Counted from the first letter of the stretch, positions 1 to 8,739 are shown. The stretch is DNA of 64,000 nucleotides from DATDAH01 sp963792205 (GCA_963792205.1 CAWBVI010000002.1:434001-498000), one strand, 5' to 3'. A program made the numbers and translations. The notes: generated by a model from the sequence alone, not told the origin.

Positions 1-618
1 GCGGACGTCGCCTTCGCCGTCGCCGGCGCGGCCGTGCGGGAGCGAGTCGATGTGTTGCTGGCCGCCGCCCGGCACGTGATGCCGGTGGCCCCGCTGATCG
101 TCTTCCTCGACGAGCCCGGCCTGTCGGGCAACGAGCACCCCCGCTTTCCGCTGGCCAACGACGAGGTGATCCAGCTCCTCTCGGAGTCGTTGGCGTCCAT
201 CGAGCTCGACGCGGTCAGCGGCGTGCACTGCTGTGGCCCGACCGACTGGTCGCTGGTCACCCAGGCCGGCCCCCGGATCCTCTCGCTCCCGGTGAGCGCG
301 GGGCTGGTGAGCCACGCCGGGATCATCGGCCGGTTCCTCGAACGCGACGGTTGGATCGCGTGGGGCGCGGTGCCGACGCACGAGCCGGTGGGCGAGACCG
401 GCGACGGCCTGTGGCGCCGCCTCTCCGATCTGTGGTGCGCGCTGGTCCGGGACGGCTGCGACGCCGGCCGGCTGCGCCGCCAGGCCCTGGTCACCCCGGC
501 CTGCGGCCTCGCCCTGCACGGCCCGAGCCAGGCCGACCACGTCCTCCGCCTGGCCGCCGACCTCGGCCGCCGGGTCCTGGGCCAGGCCATCGGCGTGCGC
601 CTCCAGGTCGGGGCCTGA
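1..618 (+). CDS. MetE/UROD-like protein, 3' part (5' end outside window)
   Basis: The frame is open from the first base to the TGA at 616-618, so the true start lies upstream; a GTG at 34 is only an internal possibility. The product resembles the C-terminal beta/alpha-barrel of cobalamin-independent methionine synthase and its non-canonical relatives. Visible family marks are the strand and turn HCCGPTDWSLV near residue 77, a following strand ending ILSLPV, and the late VTPACGLAL segment, whose Cys is a zinc ligand in MetE. A short MetE-like protein of unknown substrate sits next to ligA in mycobacteria (Rv3015c type), and the position just before ligA fits that. The reaction cannot be deduced. 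It may not be a methionine synthase, because the N-terminal folate-binding half typical of MetE cannot be seen here. Confidence 0.7.
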   Translation, partial: ADVAFAVAGAAVRERVDVLLAAARHVMPVAPLIVFLDEPGLSGNEHPRFPLANDEVIQLLSESLASIELDAVSGVHCCGPTDWSLVTQAGPRILSLPVSAGLVSHAGIIGRFLERDGWIAWGAVPTHEPVGETGDGLWRRLSDLWCALVRDGCDAGRLRRQALVTPACGLALHGPSQADHVLRLAADLGRRVLGQAIGVRLQVGA

Positions 619-635
619 CCGTCTCCACCCCTGAG

Positions 636-641
636 TAGCTT
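636..641 (+). promoter_or_regulatory. -10-like hexamer of ligA
   Basis: TAGCTT lies 7 nt before the GTG start of ligA, so transcription would begin at or next to the start codon. No -35 match is evident. Confidence 0.45.
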
Positions 642-648
642 CGGGGCA

Positions 649-2704
649 GTGTCCGACGTCCCTGCCGAAGCCGTCCAGCGGGTCCAGGCGCTGGTCGAGG
701 AGATCCGCTACCACAACCGGCAGTACCACGAGCTCGACGCCCCGGTCATCCCCGACGCCGACTACGACGCGCTCATCAAGGAGCTGAAGGCGCTCGAGGC
801 CGAGCACCCGGAGCTGGTGCTCCCGGACTCGCCCACCCAGGAGGTCGGGGGCGCGCCGTCGCTGCTGTTCGCCCCGGTCGAGCACGCCGTGCGGATGATG
901 TCGCTCGACAACGCCTTCGCCCTCGAAGAGCTGCTGGCGTGGGGGGCCCGCCTCCAACGCCGGCTCGGGCTGTCCGCGGACGCCTCGGTCGACTACGTCT
1001 GCGAGCTGAAGATCGACGGCCTGGCCGTGTCGCATCCGCTACGAGCAGGGCCGCTACGTGCAGGCCGCCACGCGGGGCAACGGACGGGTGGGCGAGGACA
1101 TCACCGCCAACGTGGCCACCCTCGCCCAGGTCCCCGACCGGCTCGACGGCGAGGTCCCCGACGTGCTCGAGGTCCGGGGCGAGATCTACATGCCGGTGAC
1201 GGCGTTCGAGGCGCTCAACGACGCAGCAGGAGCGGCAGGGCCTGGCCCGCTACGTCAACCCCCGCAACACCGCCGCCGGCTCGCTGCGCCAGAAGGACGC
1301 GGCGGTCACCGCCACCCGCAACCTCGCCCTGTGGACCTACCAGCTCGGCCAGGTGCAGGGCGGTCCGGCCTTCGCCTCCCACCACGAGACGCTGGAGTAC
1401 ATCGGCTCCCTCGGGCTCCCGGTCAACCCGAACATCCAGGTGCTGTCCGGCCTCGAGGAGGTCCACGCCTACTGCGAGCGGCTGGCTGGAGCACCGCCAC
1501 GACCTCGACTACGAGATCGACGGCGTGGTCGTGAAGGTCGACGACCTCGGCGCTGCGCGAGGAGCTGGGCGCCACGGCCAAGGCGCCCCGCTGGGCCATC
1601 GCCTACAAGTTCCCGCCCGAGGAGCGCACCACCCTGCTGAAGGACATCATGGTGTCGATCGGGCGGACCGGGAAGGCCACCCCGTTCGCCGTGCTCGAGC
1701 CGGTCTTCGTCGGCGGCTCCACCGTCGGGGTCGCCACCCTCCACAACGAGGACCAGGTCGCGGCCAAGGACGTGCGCCCCGGCGACACCGTCATCGTGCG
1801 CAAGGCCGGCGACGTGATCCCCGAGGTGGTCGGCCCGGTCGCCGCGCTGCGCAAGAAGGGCCTCCGGAAGTGGAGGTTCCCGTCGACGTGCCCGGTCTGC
1901 GGCCAGCCGCTGGTGCGGCTGGAGGGCGAGAGCGACACCTTCTGCACCAACCTCGACTGTCCGGCCCAGATCGCGGGCCGGATCGAGCACTTCGCCTCCC
2001 GGGGGGCGATGGACATCGAGGGCTTCGGTGAGCAGCGGTCGCAGCTCTTCACGCACCTCGACGAGGAGACCGGCACCCGCCTGATCACCGACATCGGCGA
2101 CATCTACCGCATCGACTGGGACGTCATCCTGGGCATGGAGGGGTTCGGCGAGATCTCCGTGCGCAACCTCCAGAACGCCATCGAAGCCTCCCGCTCACGG
2201 CCGCTGGCCAACCTCCTGGTCGGCCTCAACATCCGCCACCTCGGCGGCACGATGTCGGAGATCCTGGCCGCGGGCTTCGGCAGCCTCGACGCCATCATGG
2301 AGGCGTCGGAGGAGGAGCTGGTCGCCGTCGACGGCGTCGGCCCGATCATCGCCAAGGCGGTCCACGCGTTCTTCCGGTCCGACACCAACCGGGCCGTGGT
2401 CGAGAAGCTGCGGGACGCCGGCCTCAACTTCGAGGGCCCCGAGCGTCCCGATGTCGACCAGACGCTGGCCGGCCTCTCGGTCGTGGTCACCGGCACCCTC
2501 GAGGGCTACAACCGCGAGGAGGTCGAGGAGGCCATCAAGGTGCGGGGCGGCAAGTCGCCCGGCAGCGTCTCCAAGAAGACCACCGCGGTCGTCCTCGGTC
2601 GGGAGCCGGGTCAGGCCAAGGTCACCAAGGCCGAGGAGCTGGGCGTCCCGGTCATCGACGAGGCGGCCTTCACCAAGCTGCTGGAGACCGGCGAGCTGCC
2701 CTGA
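649..2704 (+). CDS. ligA: NAD-dependent DNA ligase LigA, interrupted by four +1 shifts
   Basis: NAD+-dependent ligase that seals nicks in replication and repair. The N-terminal Ia region (HNRQYHELD, near residue 22) and the adenylation motif CELKIDG with Lys121 (codon 1009-1011) are clear. Downstream come the OB-fold, a four-Cys zinc finger (CPVC...CTNLDC, 1891-1965), HhH repeats and a C-terminal BRCT domain (2461-2695). The protein can be read only by changing frame four times: one extra base each at 1033, 1223, 1482 and 1549. Removing them restores continuous LigA sequence (for example VS-IRYEQGRY, LND-QQERQG, CER-WLEHRHDLDYEIDG, DDL-ALREELGA). All four are insertions, net +1. LigA is normally essential, so sequencing or assembly error is the likeliest cause; a decaying copy is the alternative. 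The GTG start lies 7 nt after TAGCTT. Confidence 0.9.
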
Positions 2705-2710
2705 GCCGGC

Positions 2711-3136
2711 TCAGGTCACGTTGAAGCACCACGAGACGGTGCGGGAGTCGGCCCGGGACTCCTCCACCCGCCAGATGACGGCGGTGGCGCAGTTCTGTCC
2801 GCCATCGAACTGCTCGATGACCTTGCCGTCACCCGCCGTGTAGAGGATCTGGCCCAGCGACTCGAGGTTGTCGATGTCGAGCTGGTCCTGGGGGATCTCC
2901 TGGTCGTTCACCACCAGCGTGCCGGTCCAGCCGGGGCGGAGGTCGACGCCGATCGCGTCCTGGCGCAGGATCTCGCTCCCCTCGGGCGGGATGAGGGCTT
3001 CGACCGGGCTGGACTCGCTGACCACGACCTCCTCGGACGGGTCATCGGTGTTCACCAGGCTGAGGGCGAAGCCGATCCCGGCGATGCCGATCACCACCAC
3101 GACCGTGATCAGCAGGCGGCGGACCGTGGTGGACAC
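2711..3136 (-). CDS. Membrane-anchored hypothetical protein
   Basis: A 141-residue protein with one N-terminal membrane segment (about residues 8-27, LLITVVVVIGIAGIGFAL) and a polar remainder predicted outside the membrane. Two cysteines (in QNCATAV and at SWCFN near the C-terminus) could form a disulfide. I do not recognise a family. The GTG start at 3136 lies 50 nt from the oppositely directed kinase gene, so the two genes have divergent promoters. Its end is 6 nt from the end of ligA, making that pair convergent. The acidic, slightly repetitive middle and the small globular tail suggest an exported binding or sensing domain, but this is inference only. Confidence 0.6.
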   Translation of the reverse strand: MSTTVRRLLITVVVVIGIAGIGFALSLVNTDDPSEEVVVSESSPVEALIPPEGSEILRQDAIGVDLRPGWTGTLVVNDQEIPQDQLDIDNLESLGQILYTAGDGKVIEQFDGGQNCATAVIWRVEESRADSRTVSWCFNVT

Positions 3137-3174
3137 GCTCCAGAGTGTGCCGCGAGCGGCGCGAACCCCACCGT

Positions 3175-3180
3175 TACCCT
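3175..3180 (+). promoter_or_regulatory. -10-like hexamer of the PASTA kinase gene
   Basis: TACCCT is followed after 6 nt by GTG 3187. This placement matches the other leaderless-type starts in the window and favours GTG 3187 over ATG 3202. Confidence 0.45.
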
Positions 3181-3186
3181 CGGTAC

Positions 3187-5154
3187 GTGGCCCTGACCCG
3201 CATGAGCGACCAGATCGGTCGCGTCCTCGCCGGCCGGTACCGCCTGCTGGCGGCGATCGGCGCCGGGGCGTCAGCCCAGGTGTACCTCGCCGAGGACACG
3301 CGCCTGCGCCGCCGGGTGGCCATCAAGCTGCTCCACGAGTCCTACGCCGAGGACGATGCCTTCATCCGCCGGTTCCACTCCGAGGCGCAGGCCGCGGCCG
3401 GGCTCAACCAGCCCAACCTGCTCGCCGTCTACGACTGGGGCGACGAGGAGGTCCCCTTTCTCGTCACCGAGTACATCGGCGGCGGCTCCCTGCGGGCCCT
3501 GCTCGACCAGGGTCACCGGCTGAGCCTGTCCCAGGCCACCCTGGTCGGCCTCGAGGCGGCGCGTGGCCTCGACCACGCCCACCGCCAAGGCCTCGTGCAC
3601 CGCGACCTCAAGCCCGCCAACCTGCTCTTCGGCGAGGACGAGCGGCTCCGCATCGCCGACTTCGGCCTGGCCCGGGCCCTGGCCGACGCCGCGGTCACCG
3701 AGCCCTCCGGCGCGGTGCTCGGCACCGCCCGTTACGCCTCGCCCGAGCAGGCCCAGGGGCGGCCGCTCGACGGGAGCAGCGACATCTACTCGCTGGCCCT
3801 GGTCCTGATCGAGGCCGTCACCGGCCAGGTCCCCTTCTCGGTCGACACCACCATCGGAACCCTGATGGCCCGGGTGTCCGAGCCCATCCCGGTGACCAGC
3901 CGGCTCGGCGTCCTGCAGCCGGTCCTCGAGGCCGCCGGGGCCGTGAACCCGGGTGACCGACCGGACGCGGCCCGGCTGGCCACGATGCTGGTCCGGGCCT
4001 CGGAGGAGCTGGATCCCCCCGAGCCCCTGCCCCTGGCGGGGGCCATCGTCCTGCCCGAGGCCGAGCTCGACATCGATCCGGATCCCACCCTGCTGCCGAA
4101 GCCGTTGGCGCGGCCTTTCGTGGAGGACCCCGCCGCGCCCTCCGTCTTCCCGCCCGACGCCCCCGGGTTCCTGGCGCGGCGGCGGGAACGCCGGGCGGCC
4201 CGCAAAGCGAGCCGAGAGGGAGGCAGCCGGCGCCGGATCCTGGTCCCGATCCTCGCCGTCCTCCTGCTCGTCGGTCTGGCGGCCGGCGGCTACGCCGGCT
4301 ACCAGCTCCTCCGGCCCGAGCACGACGTCCCCGAGCTCACCGGCCAGACGATGGGCGAGATCGACGGCCTGGTCGGCGACCTCGGCTTCGACGTCCAGCT
4401 CGTCGGTCAGCGCGAGAACCGCACCGAGGCGGGGACGATCCTCGATCAGGAGCCCGCGGCCGGCGAACGGCTGCGCGAGGGCGAGACCCTGACGGTCTTC
4501 GTGTCCCGCGGCCCGGACTTCGAACCGCTCCCGCAGGGCTTGACCAACGTGCCCCTCGATCAGGCCCAGCAGGCGCTCCGGCGGGCCGGCTTCCGCGTCG
4601 GCTACGTGAGCGAGAAGTACAACGAGCTGGTCGTGGCCGGGACGGTGCAGAGCGTGGTCAGCGCCTTCACCGAGCTCCCGCGACAGAGCGCCGTCGACCT
4701 CGTGGTCTCGCTGGGGCCGCGGCCCCGGACCATTCCCGAGGCCGCCGGGCGCCCCTTCGACGAGGTCGCGGCCGAGCTCGAGGCGCTGTCGTTGGAGGTC
4801 CAGCGCCAGGAGGAGCCCACGACCGACGTCGAAGAGGGCCTCGTGACCCGCATCGAGCCGGGGGCCGGCACGACCGTCCCGCGCGACTCGACCGTGGTCG
4901 TCTACGTGGCCGTCGCCCTCGTCGAAGTACCCGACGTGAGCGGTCTCGACATCGCCGCCGCCAGTGCCCAGCTGGCCGCCCGCGGATTGGAGGTCGACGG
5001 CGTGGACGGGTCGCCCCTCCGGGCGGTGACGGGGACCGACCCGCCGGCCGGCACCCTGGTCCAGCCCGACTCTTCGGTGACGCTCATCACCGGAGGCCGC
5101 GGCAATGGCAACGGCAACGGCAACGGCAATGGCAACGGCAACGACGGGGACTGA
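3187..5154 (+). CDS. PASTA-domain Ser/Thr protein kinase (PknB type)
   Basis: Transmembrane Ser/Thr kinase, the type that senses peptidoglycan fragments and phosphorylates cell-wall and division proteins. The kinase domain covers about residues 13-280: glycine-rich loop IGAGASAQVY, ATP-binding Lys47 (VAIKLL), catalytic Asp140 in HRDLKPANLL, metal-binding Asp158 in DFG, and GTARYASPEQA in the activation segment. A basic linker leads to one membrane helix (about 351-370) and four extracellular PASTA repeats. The protein ends in a Gly-Asn dipeptide run. Length (655 aa) is normal for PknB relatives. Start: GTG 3187 sits 6 nt after TACCCT, while ATG 3202 is five codons inside; either leaves the kinase domain intact. 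It is unlinked to the usual rodA/pbpA division genes, so its substrates cannot be told from context. Confidence 0.93.
   Translation: MALTRMSDQIGRVLAGRYRLLAAIGAGASAQVYLAEDTRLRRRVAIKLLHESYAEDDAFIRRFHSEAQAAAGLNQPNLLAVYDWGDEEVPFLVTEYIGGGSLRALLDQGHRLSLSQATLVGLEAARGLDHAHRQGLVHRDLKPANLLFGEDERLRIADFGLARALADAAVTEPSGAVLGTARYASPEQAQGRPLDGSSDIYSLALVLIEAVTGQVPFSVDTTIGTLMARVSEPIPVTSRLGVLQPVLEAAGAVNPGDRPDAARLATMLVRASEELDPPEPLPLAGAIVLPEAELDIDPDPTLLPKPLARPFVEDPAAPSVFPPDAPGFLARRRERRAARKASREGGSRRRILVPILAVLLLVGLAAGGYAGYQLLRPEHDVPELTGQTMGEIDGLVGDLGFDVQLVGQRENRTEAGTILDQEPAAGERLREGETLTVFVSRGPDFEPLPQGLTNVPLDQAQQALRRAGFRVGYVSEKYNELVVAGTVQSVVSAFTELPRQSAVDLVVSLGPRPRTIPEAAGRPFDEVAAELEALSLEVQRQEEPTTDVEEGLVTRIEPGAGTTVPRDSTVVVYVAVALVEVPDVSGLDIAAASAQLAARGLEVDGVDGSPLRAVTGTDPPAGTLVQPDSSVTLITGGRGNGNGNGNGNGNGNDGD
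5101..5145 (+). repeat. Hexanucleotide tandem repeat coding a Gly-Asn tail
   Basis: GGCAAY units repeat tandemly at the 3' end of the kinase gene and encode alternating Gly-Asn residues after the last PASTA domain. The array could vary in copy number by slippage without changing frame. Confidence 0.85.
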
Positions 5155-5162
5155 CCTTCCCC

Positions 5163-5188
5163 GCTGAGCATCCACGCTGAGTATCCAC
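5163..5188 (+). repeat. 13-bp direct repeat in the kinase-MFS intergenic region
   Basis: GCTGAGCATCCAC is followed at once by GCTGAGTATCCAC (12 of 13 identical). The TATCCAC core resembles part of a DnaA box. A self-complementary GGGCCCGGGCCC with a short T run follows at about 5193-5207 and may help end kinase transcription. No gene is seen in 5155-5340. Confidence 0.5.
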
Positions 5189-5328
5189 CACTGGGCCCGG
5201 GCCCTTTCGTAGCGTTCGCGCTCGAACCGGGCCCGCTGGGGTGGTGTCGGACGTGGCGATCCCCAGCCGCCGCGACGCTGCCATCCCAGCCGACCCGGTT
5301 CGCTTCCCGGTTGACTTCCCGGTCGCCG

Positions 5329-5334
5329 TAGCCT
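5329..5334 (+). promoter_or_regulatory. -10-like hexamer of the MFS gene
   Basis: TAGCCT lies 6 nt before GTG 5341. A TTGACT at 5311 is only 12 nt upstream, too close for a standard -35. Confidence 0.45.
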
Positions 5335-5340
5335 CCGGCC

Positions 5341-6835
5341 GTGCCCGCCGAACGCCCGCCCGATCTGTCGGTCGAGGCGCCGGGGCTCAGCGAGGAGAGC
5401 TCGGTCCCGTGGCCCCTCCTGCTGGGGCAGCGCTTCACTGCTCGGGCCGATGAAGGCGGCTGGTACCCGTGGGTCGTCCTGGCCACGACGCTCTTCGGGC
5501 TCCTGACCGTCACGTTCACGATCACGATCCTGGCCGTCTCGATCCCGGGCATCGCCGACGACCTCGGGACCAGCGCCTCGACGCTCACCTGGGTCATCAC
5601 GGGACCGCTCTTGGCCTTCGCCGTCGTCGGACCGGCCGCCGGCAAGCTCGGCGACCGCCGGGGCCACCGGCGGATCTACCTCTGGGGCCTGGCCGGCGGC
5701 GCGCTCTTCGCGGCGCTGTCCGCCGTGGCCTGGAGCGCCCCCTCCCTGATCCTGTTCCGGGTCCTGGGCGCCACCATCGGCGCCGCGACCGGACCGGCAT
5801 CGATGGCGCTCATCAACACGGCGTTTCCCCGGGAGCGGCGGGCCCAGGCGATGGGGTTCTGGACCCTGGTCATGGCCGGCGGACCGGTGCTCGGCGTCGT
5901 CATCGGCGGGCCGGTCGTCGAGCACGTGAGCTGGCGCGTGATCTTCATCGCCCAGACCCCGATCGCGCTGTTCGGCCTCCTCGTCGCCTTCGTCCTGCTG
6001 CCGGACACCGAGCGGGAGGAGCGGCCGCCGTTCGACCTGGCCGGCACGCTGCTCCTGGCCGGCGCCGTGGGTGGGGCGCTCCTCGGCCTGAACCGCGGCC
6101 CGGAGCTGGGCTGGACCAGTCCGCTCGTGCTCGGAGGGTTCGTCCTGGCCCCCGTGCTCCTGGTCGCCTTCGTGTCGGTGGAACGGCGGGCGGCGGACCC
6201 GCTCCTGCCCCTCCGCTACCTCCGGCGGCGAAACGTCCGCTTGCCCCTGGCCGTCGAGTTCACCAACAACTTCGCCTACATGGGCGGGTTCATCCTCACC
6301 CCGCTCCTGCTCGAGCAGGTGCTGGGCTACGGCGAGACCCGAGCCGGCCTGCTCTCGATCGCCCGACCGCTCAGCTTCTCGATCGCGGGACCACTGGCCG
6401 GCTTCATGGCCGTGCGGGTGGGGGAGCGCAAGGCGGCGACCTTCGGCACGCTGGCCATCGTCACCTCGATGATCGGGATGTCGGCGGTCTCACCGACGAG
6501 CCCCGACATCCTCATCGTGGTCGCGCTGGCTTTCTCCGGCATCGGCGCCGGCGCGACCCTGCCGGCGATGGCCTCGTCGATCGCCAACGCGGTGGACGAC
6601 CGCGACCTCGGCGTGATCGGCGCGGCCCAGCAGATGGTCAGCCAGCTCGGCGCGGTGACCGGGATCCAGATCCTGCAGACCGTGCAGACCAGCCGAGAGG
6701 CCGTCGTCGGCGAGGTCGACGCGTTCGGTCAGGCCTTCCTCACCGGAGCCGCCGTCGCCGCGGTCGGGACGCTGTGCGCGCTCGCGGTGCGCTCCACGCC
6801 GCCGCGACGACCCCGTCCTGGTCAGTCCTCGGTGA
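5341..6835 (+). CDS. MFS drug efflux transporter, DHA2/EmrB-QacA type
   Basis: Proton-coupled multidrug-type exporter of the inner membrane. Many hydrophobic segments follow a 40-residue cytoplasmic leader, consistent with the 14-helix DHA2 class. The loop motif GKLGDRRGHRRIYL (motif A) lies near residue 100, and the motif C-like segment GGPVLGVVIGGPVVEHVSWRV near residue 180. The frame as given stays open to 7272 and runs antisense through the neighbouring SCP2 gene; that extension has no transporter character and is not believed. A single extra base near 6795-6808 would restore a stop at 6833-6835, giving about 497 residues, normal for the family. Other genes here carry the same +1 defect, so I place the end at 6835, with uncertainty. 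Substrate unknown. Confidence 0.8.
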
Positions 6836-7233
6836 TCTCCTTGACCTTGGCCTGGATCTCGTCCTGGACGGGATCGGCCGGGGCCTGCTGGAGGAGCATC
6901 AGCTTGCTCATGTCGCCCTGGACCTTGACCTTGCCGGCCATGAAGGACTGCATGGCCGACCTGGGCGTCGCCGTCGACGGTGATGGCCTTGGCCGTGGCG
7001 TAGTCGGTGGTCACGGTGAGGTCGGGGTTCTCGAGCTCGCCCAGGTCCATCTCGGTCTTGCCCCCGGAGGTGTCCAGGTACGTGTTGATCGTGCCTTCGC
7101 CGAAGGGCACCTCGGTGACCACCTGGTTCATGCGCACGGCGTGGGCCGGGGGCTTGACCTGGTCGGCGTACTCGTCGCGGATCGCCTTGGCGGCGTCCAT
7201 CCACTCGTCGGACAGGAACGCGTACTTGGCCAC
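6822..7233 (-). CDS. SCP2 sterol-carrier-like protein, +1 frameshift
   Basis: Small SCP2-type lipid-binding protein, starting AKYAFLSDEWMDAAKAIRDEY. Such proteins bind acyl or sterol groups in a hydrophobic pocket. The GTG start at 7233 has a GAGGAG ribosome-binding site. The frame breaks at 6960-6961, where one extra base follows codons for DGDAQ; removing it gives SAMQSFMAGKVKVQGDMSKL and a C-terminal helix ending in EITED, with a TGA at 6822-6824. The restored length is about 136 residues, usual for single-domain SCP2 proteins. The gene is divergent from the ferredoxin gene across a palindromic operator at 7283-7300, so both may answer to the same regulator. A lipid or steroid role is an inference from the fold. 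Confidence 0.8.
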
Positions 7234-7282
7234 CGGGATCTCCTCGGTTCGGACGGCTGGACCGGGGCCTGACCGTAGTCCA

Positions 7283-7300
7283 CTTGACCGACCGGTCAAG
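7283..7300. promoter_or_regulatory. Palindromic operator, TetR type
   Basis: CTTGACC-GACC-GGTCAAG is a perfect 7-bp inverted repeat around a 4-bp centre, in the divergent region between the SCP2 and ferredoxin genes and about 12 bp before the ferredoxin -10. Size and symmetry fit a TetR-family dimer site. No TetR gene lies in the window. Confidence 0.55.
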
Positions 7301-7311
7301 CGGGGCACCAC

Positions 7312-7317
7312 TACCCT
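7312..7317 (+). promoter_or_regulatory. -10-like hexamer of the ferredoxin gene
   Basis: TACCCT lies 6 nt before GTG 7324. The palindrome at 7283-7300 covers the region where a -35 would fall. Confidence 0.45.
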
Positions 7318-7323
7318 GCGTCC

Positions 7324-7630
7324 GTGGCTGCCGGGTCCCGCGAGGAACGCCTCGCCTCGAGGGAGCGCAACCCCAAGTGGAAGAACCTTCCGCTGTGGAT
7401 CGACATGTCGATCTGCATCAACTGCGACACCTGCATCCGCCGGTGCCCGCCCCAGTTCGGCGCCATCTTCAACCACGGCATCGACGTCGATGATCATCCC
7501 CGAGCTCTGCTCGGGCTGTGGCAAGTGCGTCGAGCCCTGCCCCGTGGACTGCATCTTCGAGGCCCCGGAGTGGGACCCCGCGCCCGAGGACTGGTGGGAG
7601 GAGCCGAAGACCGATGACCCCTACACCTGA
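7324..7630 (+). CDS. Two-cluster ferredoxin, +1 frameshift
   Basis: Small electron carrier with two 4Fe-4S cluster motifs: CINCDTCIRRCP (residues 35-46) and CSGCGKCVEPCPVDC. The second motif is in the next frame because of one extra base at 7489-7490; removing it joins NHGIDV to IIPELCSGC. The restored protein is about 101 residues, with an acidic, Trp-rich tail (PEWDPAPEDWWEEPKTDDPYT). The GTG start follows TACCCT by 6 nt. The stop at 7630 overlaps the esterase start at 7614 by 17 nt, so the two are co-transcribed. A redox partner such as a P450 or Rieske oxygenase is not in the window. Confidence 0.85.
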
Positions 7631-8396
7631 GCCCAGCTGGCCGCCCGAGGGCGCGGCGGTGGTCCCCGGCGCCGAGCCGTGGTCCGCCGACGGTGGCCCG
7701 CACGGCGCGCTCGTGCTCCACGGCTTCACGGGCAACTGCAGCGGCATGCGACCGGTGGCCGAGGCCCTCCACGCCGCCGGCTTCGCCGTCGAGATGCCGC
7801 TCCTCCCCGGGCACGGGACCACCGTCGAGGACCTGCTCCCCACCGGCTTCGACGACTGGTACGCCGCGGCCGACGCCGCCCTCGAGCGCCTGGCCGACCG
7901 GGTCGACCGGGTGGTCGTCGCCGGGCTGTCCATGGGTGGAGCGCTCACCTGTGTGCTCGCGGTCGAGCACCCCGAACTGGCGGGCATCGCCTGCATCAAC
8001 CCGGCCACCCAGGTCAACGACGAGATCCGGACGACCGTCGAGACGATGTTGGCCTCGGGCTCCGACTACATCCCGCCGGTCGGCTCCGACATCGCCCTCG
8101 AGGGGGTGACCGAGAGCGCCTACGAGGCCACCCCCGTCCCCCCGCTGCTGACCATGTTCGACGCCGCCGACGAGTTCGCCGCCCGGCTCGACAAGATCAC
8201 CTGCCCGACGCTCGTGCTGACGAGCCGCCAGGACCACGTCGTGCCCCCCTCGGACAGCGAGTTCCTGGTGTCCCAGGTCGCGGGGCCGGTCGAGCACGTG
8301 TGGCTCGAACGCAGCTACCACGTCGCCACCATCGACCTCGACGGGCCCGAGGTCGCCCGCCGCATCGTCGAGTTCGCGCAGCGGGTCACGGCCTGA
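7614..8396 (+). CDS. Alpha/beta-hydrolase, carboxylesterase/monoacylglycerol-lipase type
   Basis: Serine hydrolase of the esterase/lipase (Est30 or bacterial monoacylglycerol lipase) group. HGFTGN forms the oxyanion loop, GLSMGG holds the nucleophilic Ser, TSRQDHVVP carries the acid Asp, and the late SYHVATID segment the His. At 260 residues it has the family length and no signal peptide, so it acts in the cytoplasm. ATG 7614 is chosen because the earlier in-frame residues overlap the ferredoxin and have no hydrolase character. It overlaps the ferredoxin stop and precedes gatCAB. The substrate, probably a short acyl ester, is unknown. Confidence 0.85.
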   Translation: MTPTPEPSWPPEGAAVVPGAEPWSADGGPHGALVLHGFTGNCSGMRPVAEALHAAGFAVEMPLLPGHGTTVEDLLPTGFDDWYAAADAALERLADRVDRVVVAGLSMGGALTCVLAVEHPELAGIACINPATQVNDEIRTTVETMLASGSDYIPPVGSDIALEGVTESAYEATPVPPLLTMFDAADEFAARLDKITCPTLVLTSRQDHVVPPSDSEFLVSQVAGPVEHVWLERSYHVATIDLDGPEVARRIVEFAQRVTA

Positions 8397-8427
8397 ATGG
8401 GTTGGCGGTCCCGACCGGCTCGGCTCC

Positions 8428-8433
8428 TACGAT
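8428..8433 (+). promoter_or_regulatory. -10-like hexamer of gatCAB
   Basis: TACGAT lies 6 nt before GTG 8440 of gatC, so the amidotransferase operon seems to have its own leaderless promoter. Confidence 0.45.
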
Positions 8434-8439
8434 GCGACG

Positions 8440-8739
8440 GTGCCGAAGATCTCCCGTGAGGACGTCGCGCACGTCGCCGACCTCGCTCGGCTGCGGCTGA
8501 CCGACGAGGAGCTGACGACCTTCACCGACCAGCTCGGTGCGGTCCTCGACCACGCGGCCGACGTCGAGGCGCTCGACCTCGAGGGCGTGGCGCCCACGGC
8601 CCATCCCTACCCCCTGAGCAACGTGCTGCGCGACGACGTGGTGGTGCCGTCGATCGACCGTGACGAGGTGCTGGCCCAGGCCCCCGACGTGGAGGACCAC
8701 CAGTTCAAGGTCCCACCGGTCCTCGGCGAGGCCCCCTGA
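8440..8739 (+). CDS. gatC: Asp-tRNA(Asn)/Glu-tRNA(Gln) amidotransferase subunit C
   Basis: Smallest subunit of GatCAB, which converts mischarged Glu-tRNA(Gln) or Asp-tRNA(Asn) to the amidated form. The 99-residue sequence shows the GatC signature: ISREDVAHVADLARLRLTDEE at the N-terminus, then the belt LEGVAPTAHPYPLSNVLRDDVV that wraps GatA. The GTG start follows TACGAT by 6 nt. The stop overlaps the gatA start (TGATG at 8737-8741), indicating translational coupling. Confidence 0.95.
   Translation: MPKISREDVAHVADLARLRLTDEELTTFTDQLGAVLDHAADVEALDLEGVAPTAHPYPLSNVLRDDVVVPSIDRDEVLAQAPDVEDHQFKVPPVLGEAP

Noticed and set aside
5311..5334. TTGACT plus TAGCCT as a standard promoter for the MFS gene
   Set aside because: The spacer is only 12 bp, so the pair is unlikely to be used as -35/-10; the TAGCCT alone fits the leaderless pattern.
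3271..5925. Very long minus-strand open frame (884 codons) antisense to the kinase and MFS genes
   Set aside because: It lies opposite two well-recognised genes, is dominated by Gly/Arg/Asp/Pro from mirrored codons of a GC-rich genome, and shows no domain.
6836..7272. C-terminal extension of the MFS transporter
   Set aside because: It reads antisense through the SCP2 gene and lacks transporter character; a lost stop through a +1 error is simpler.
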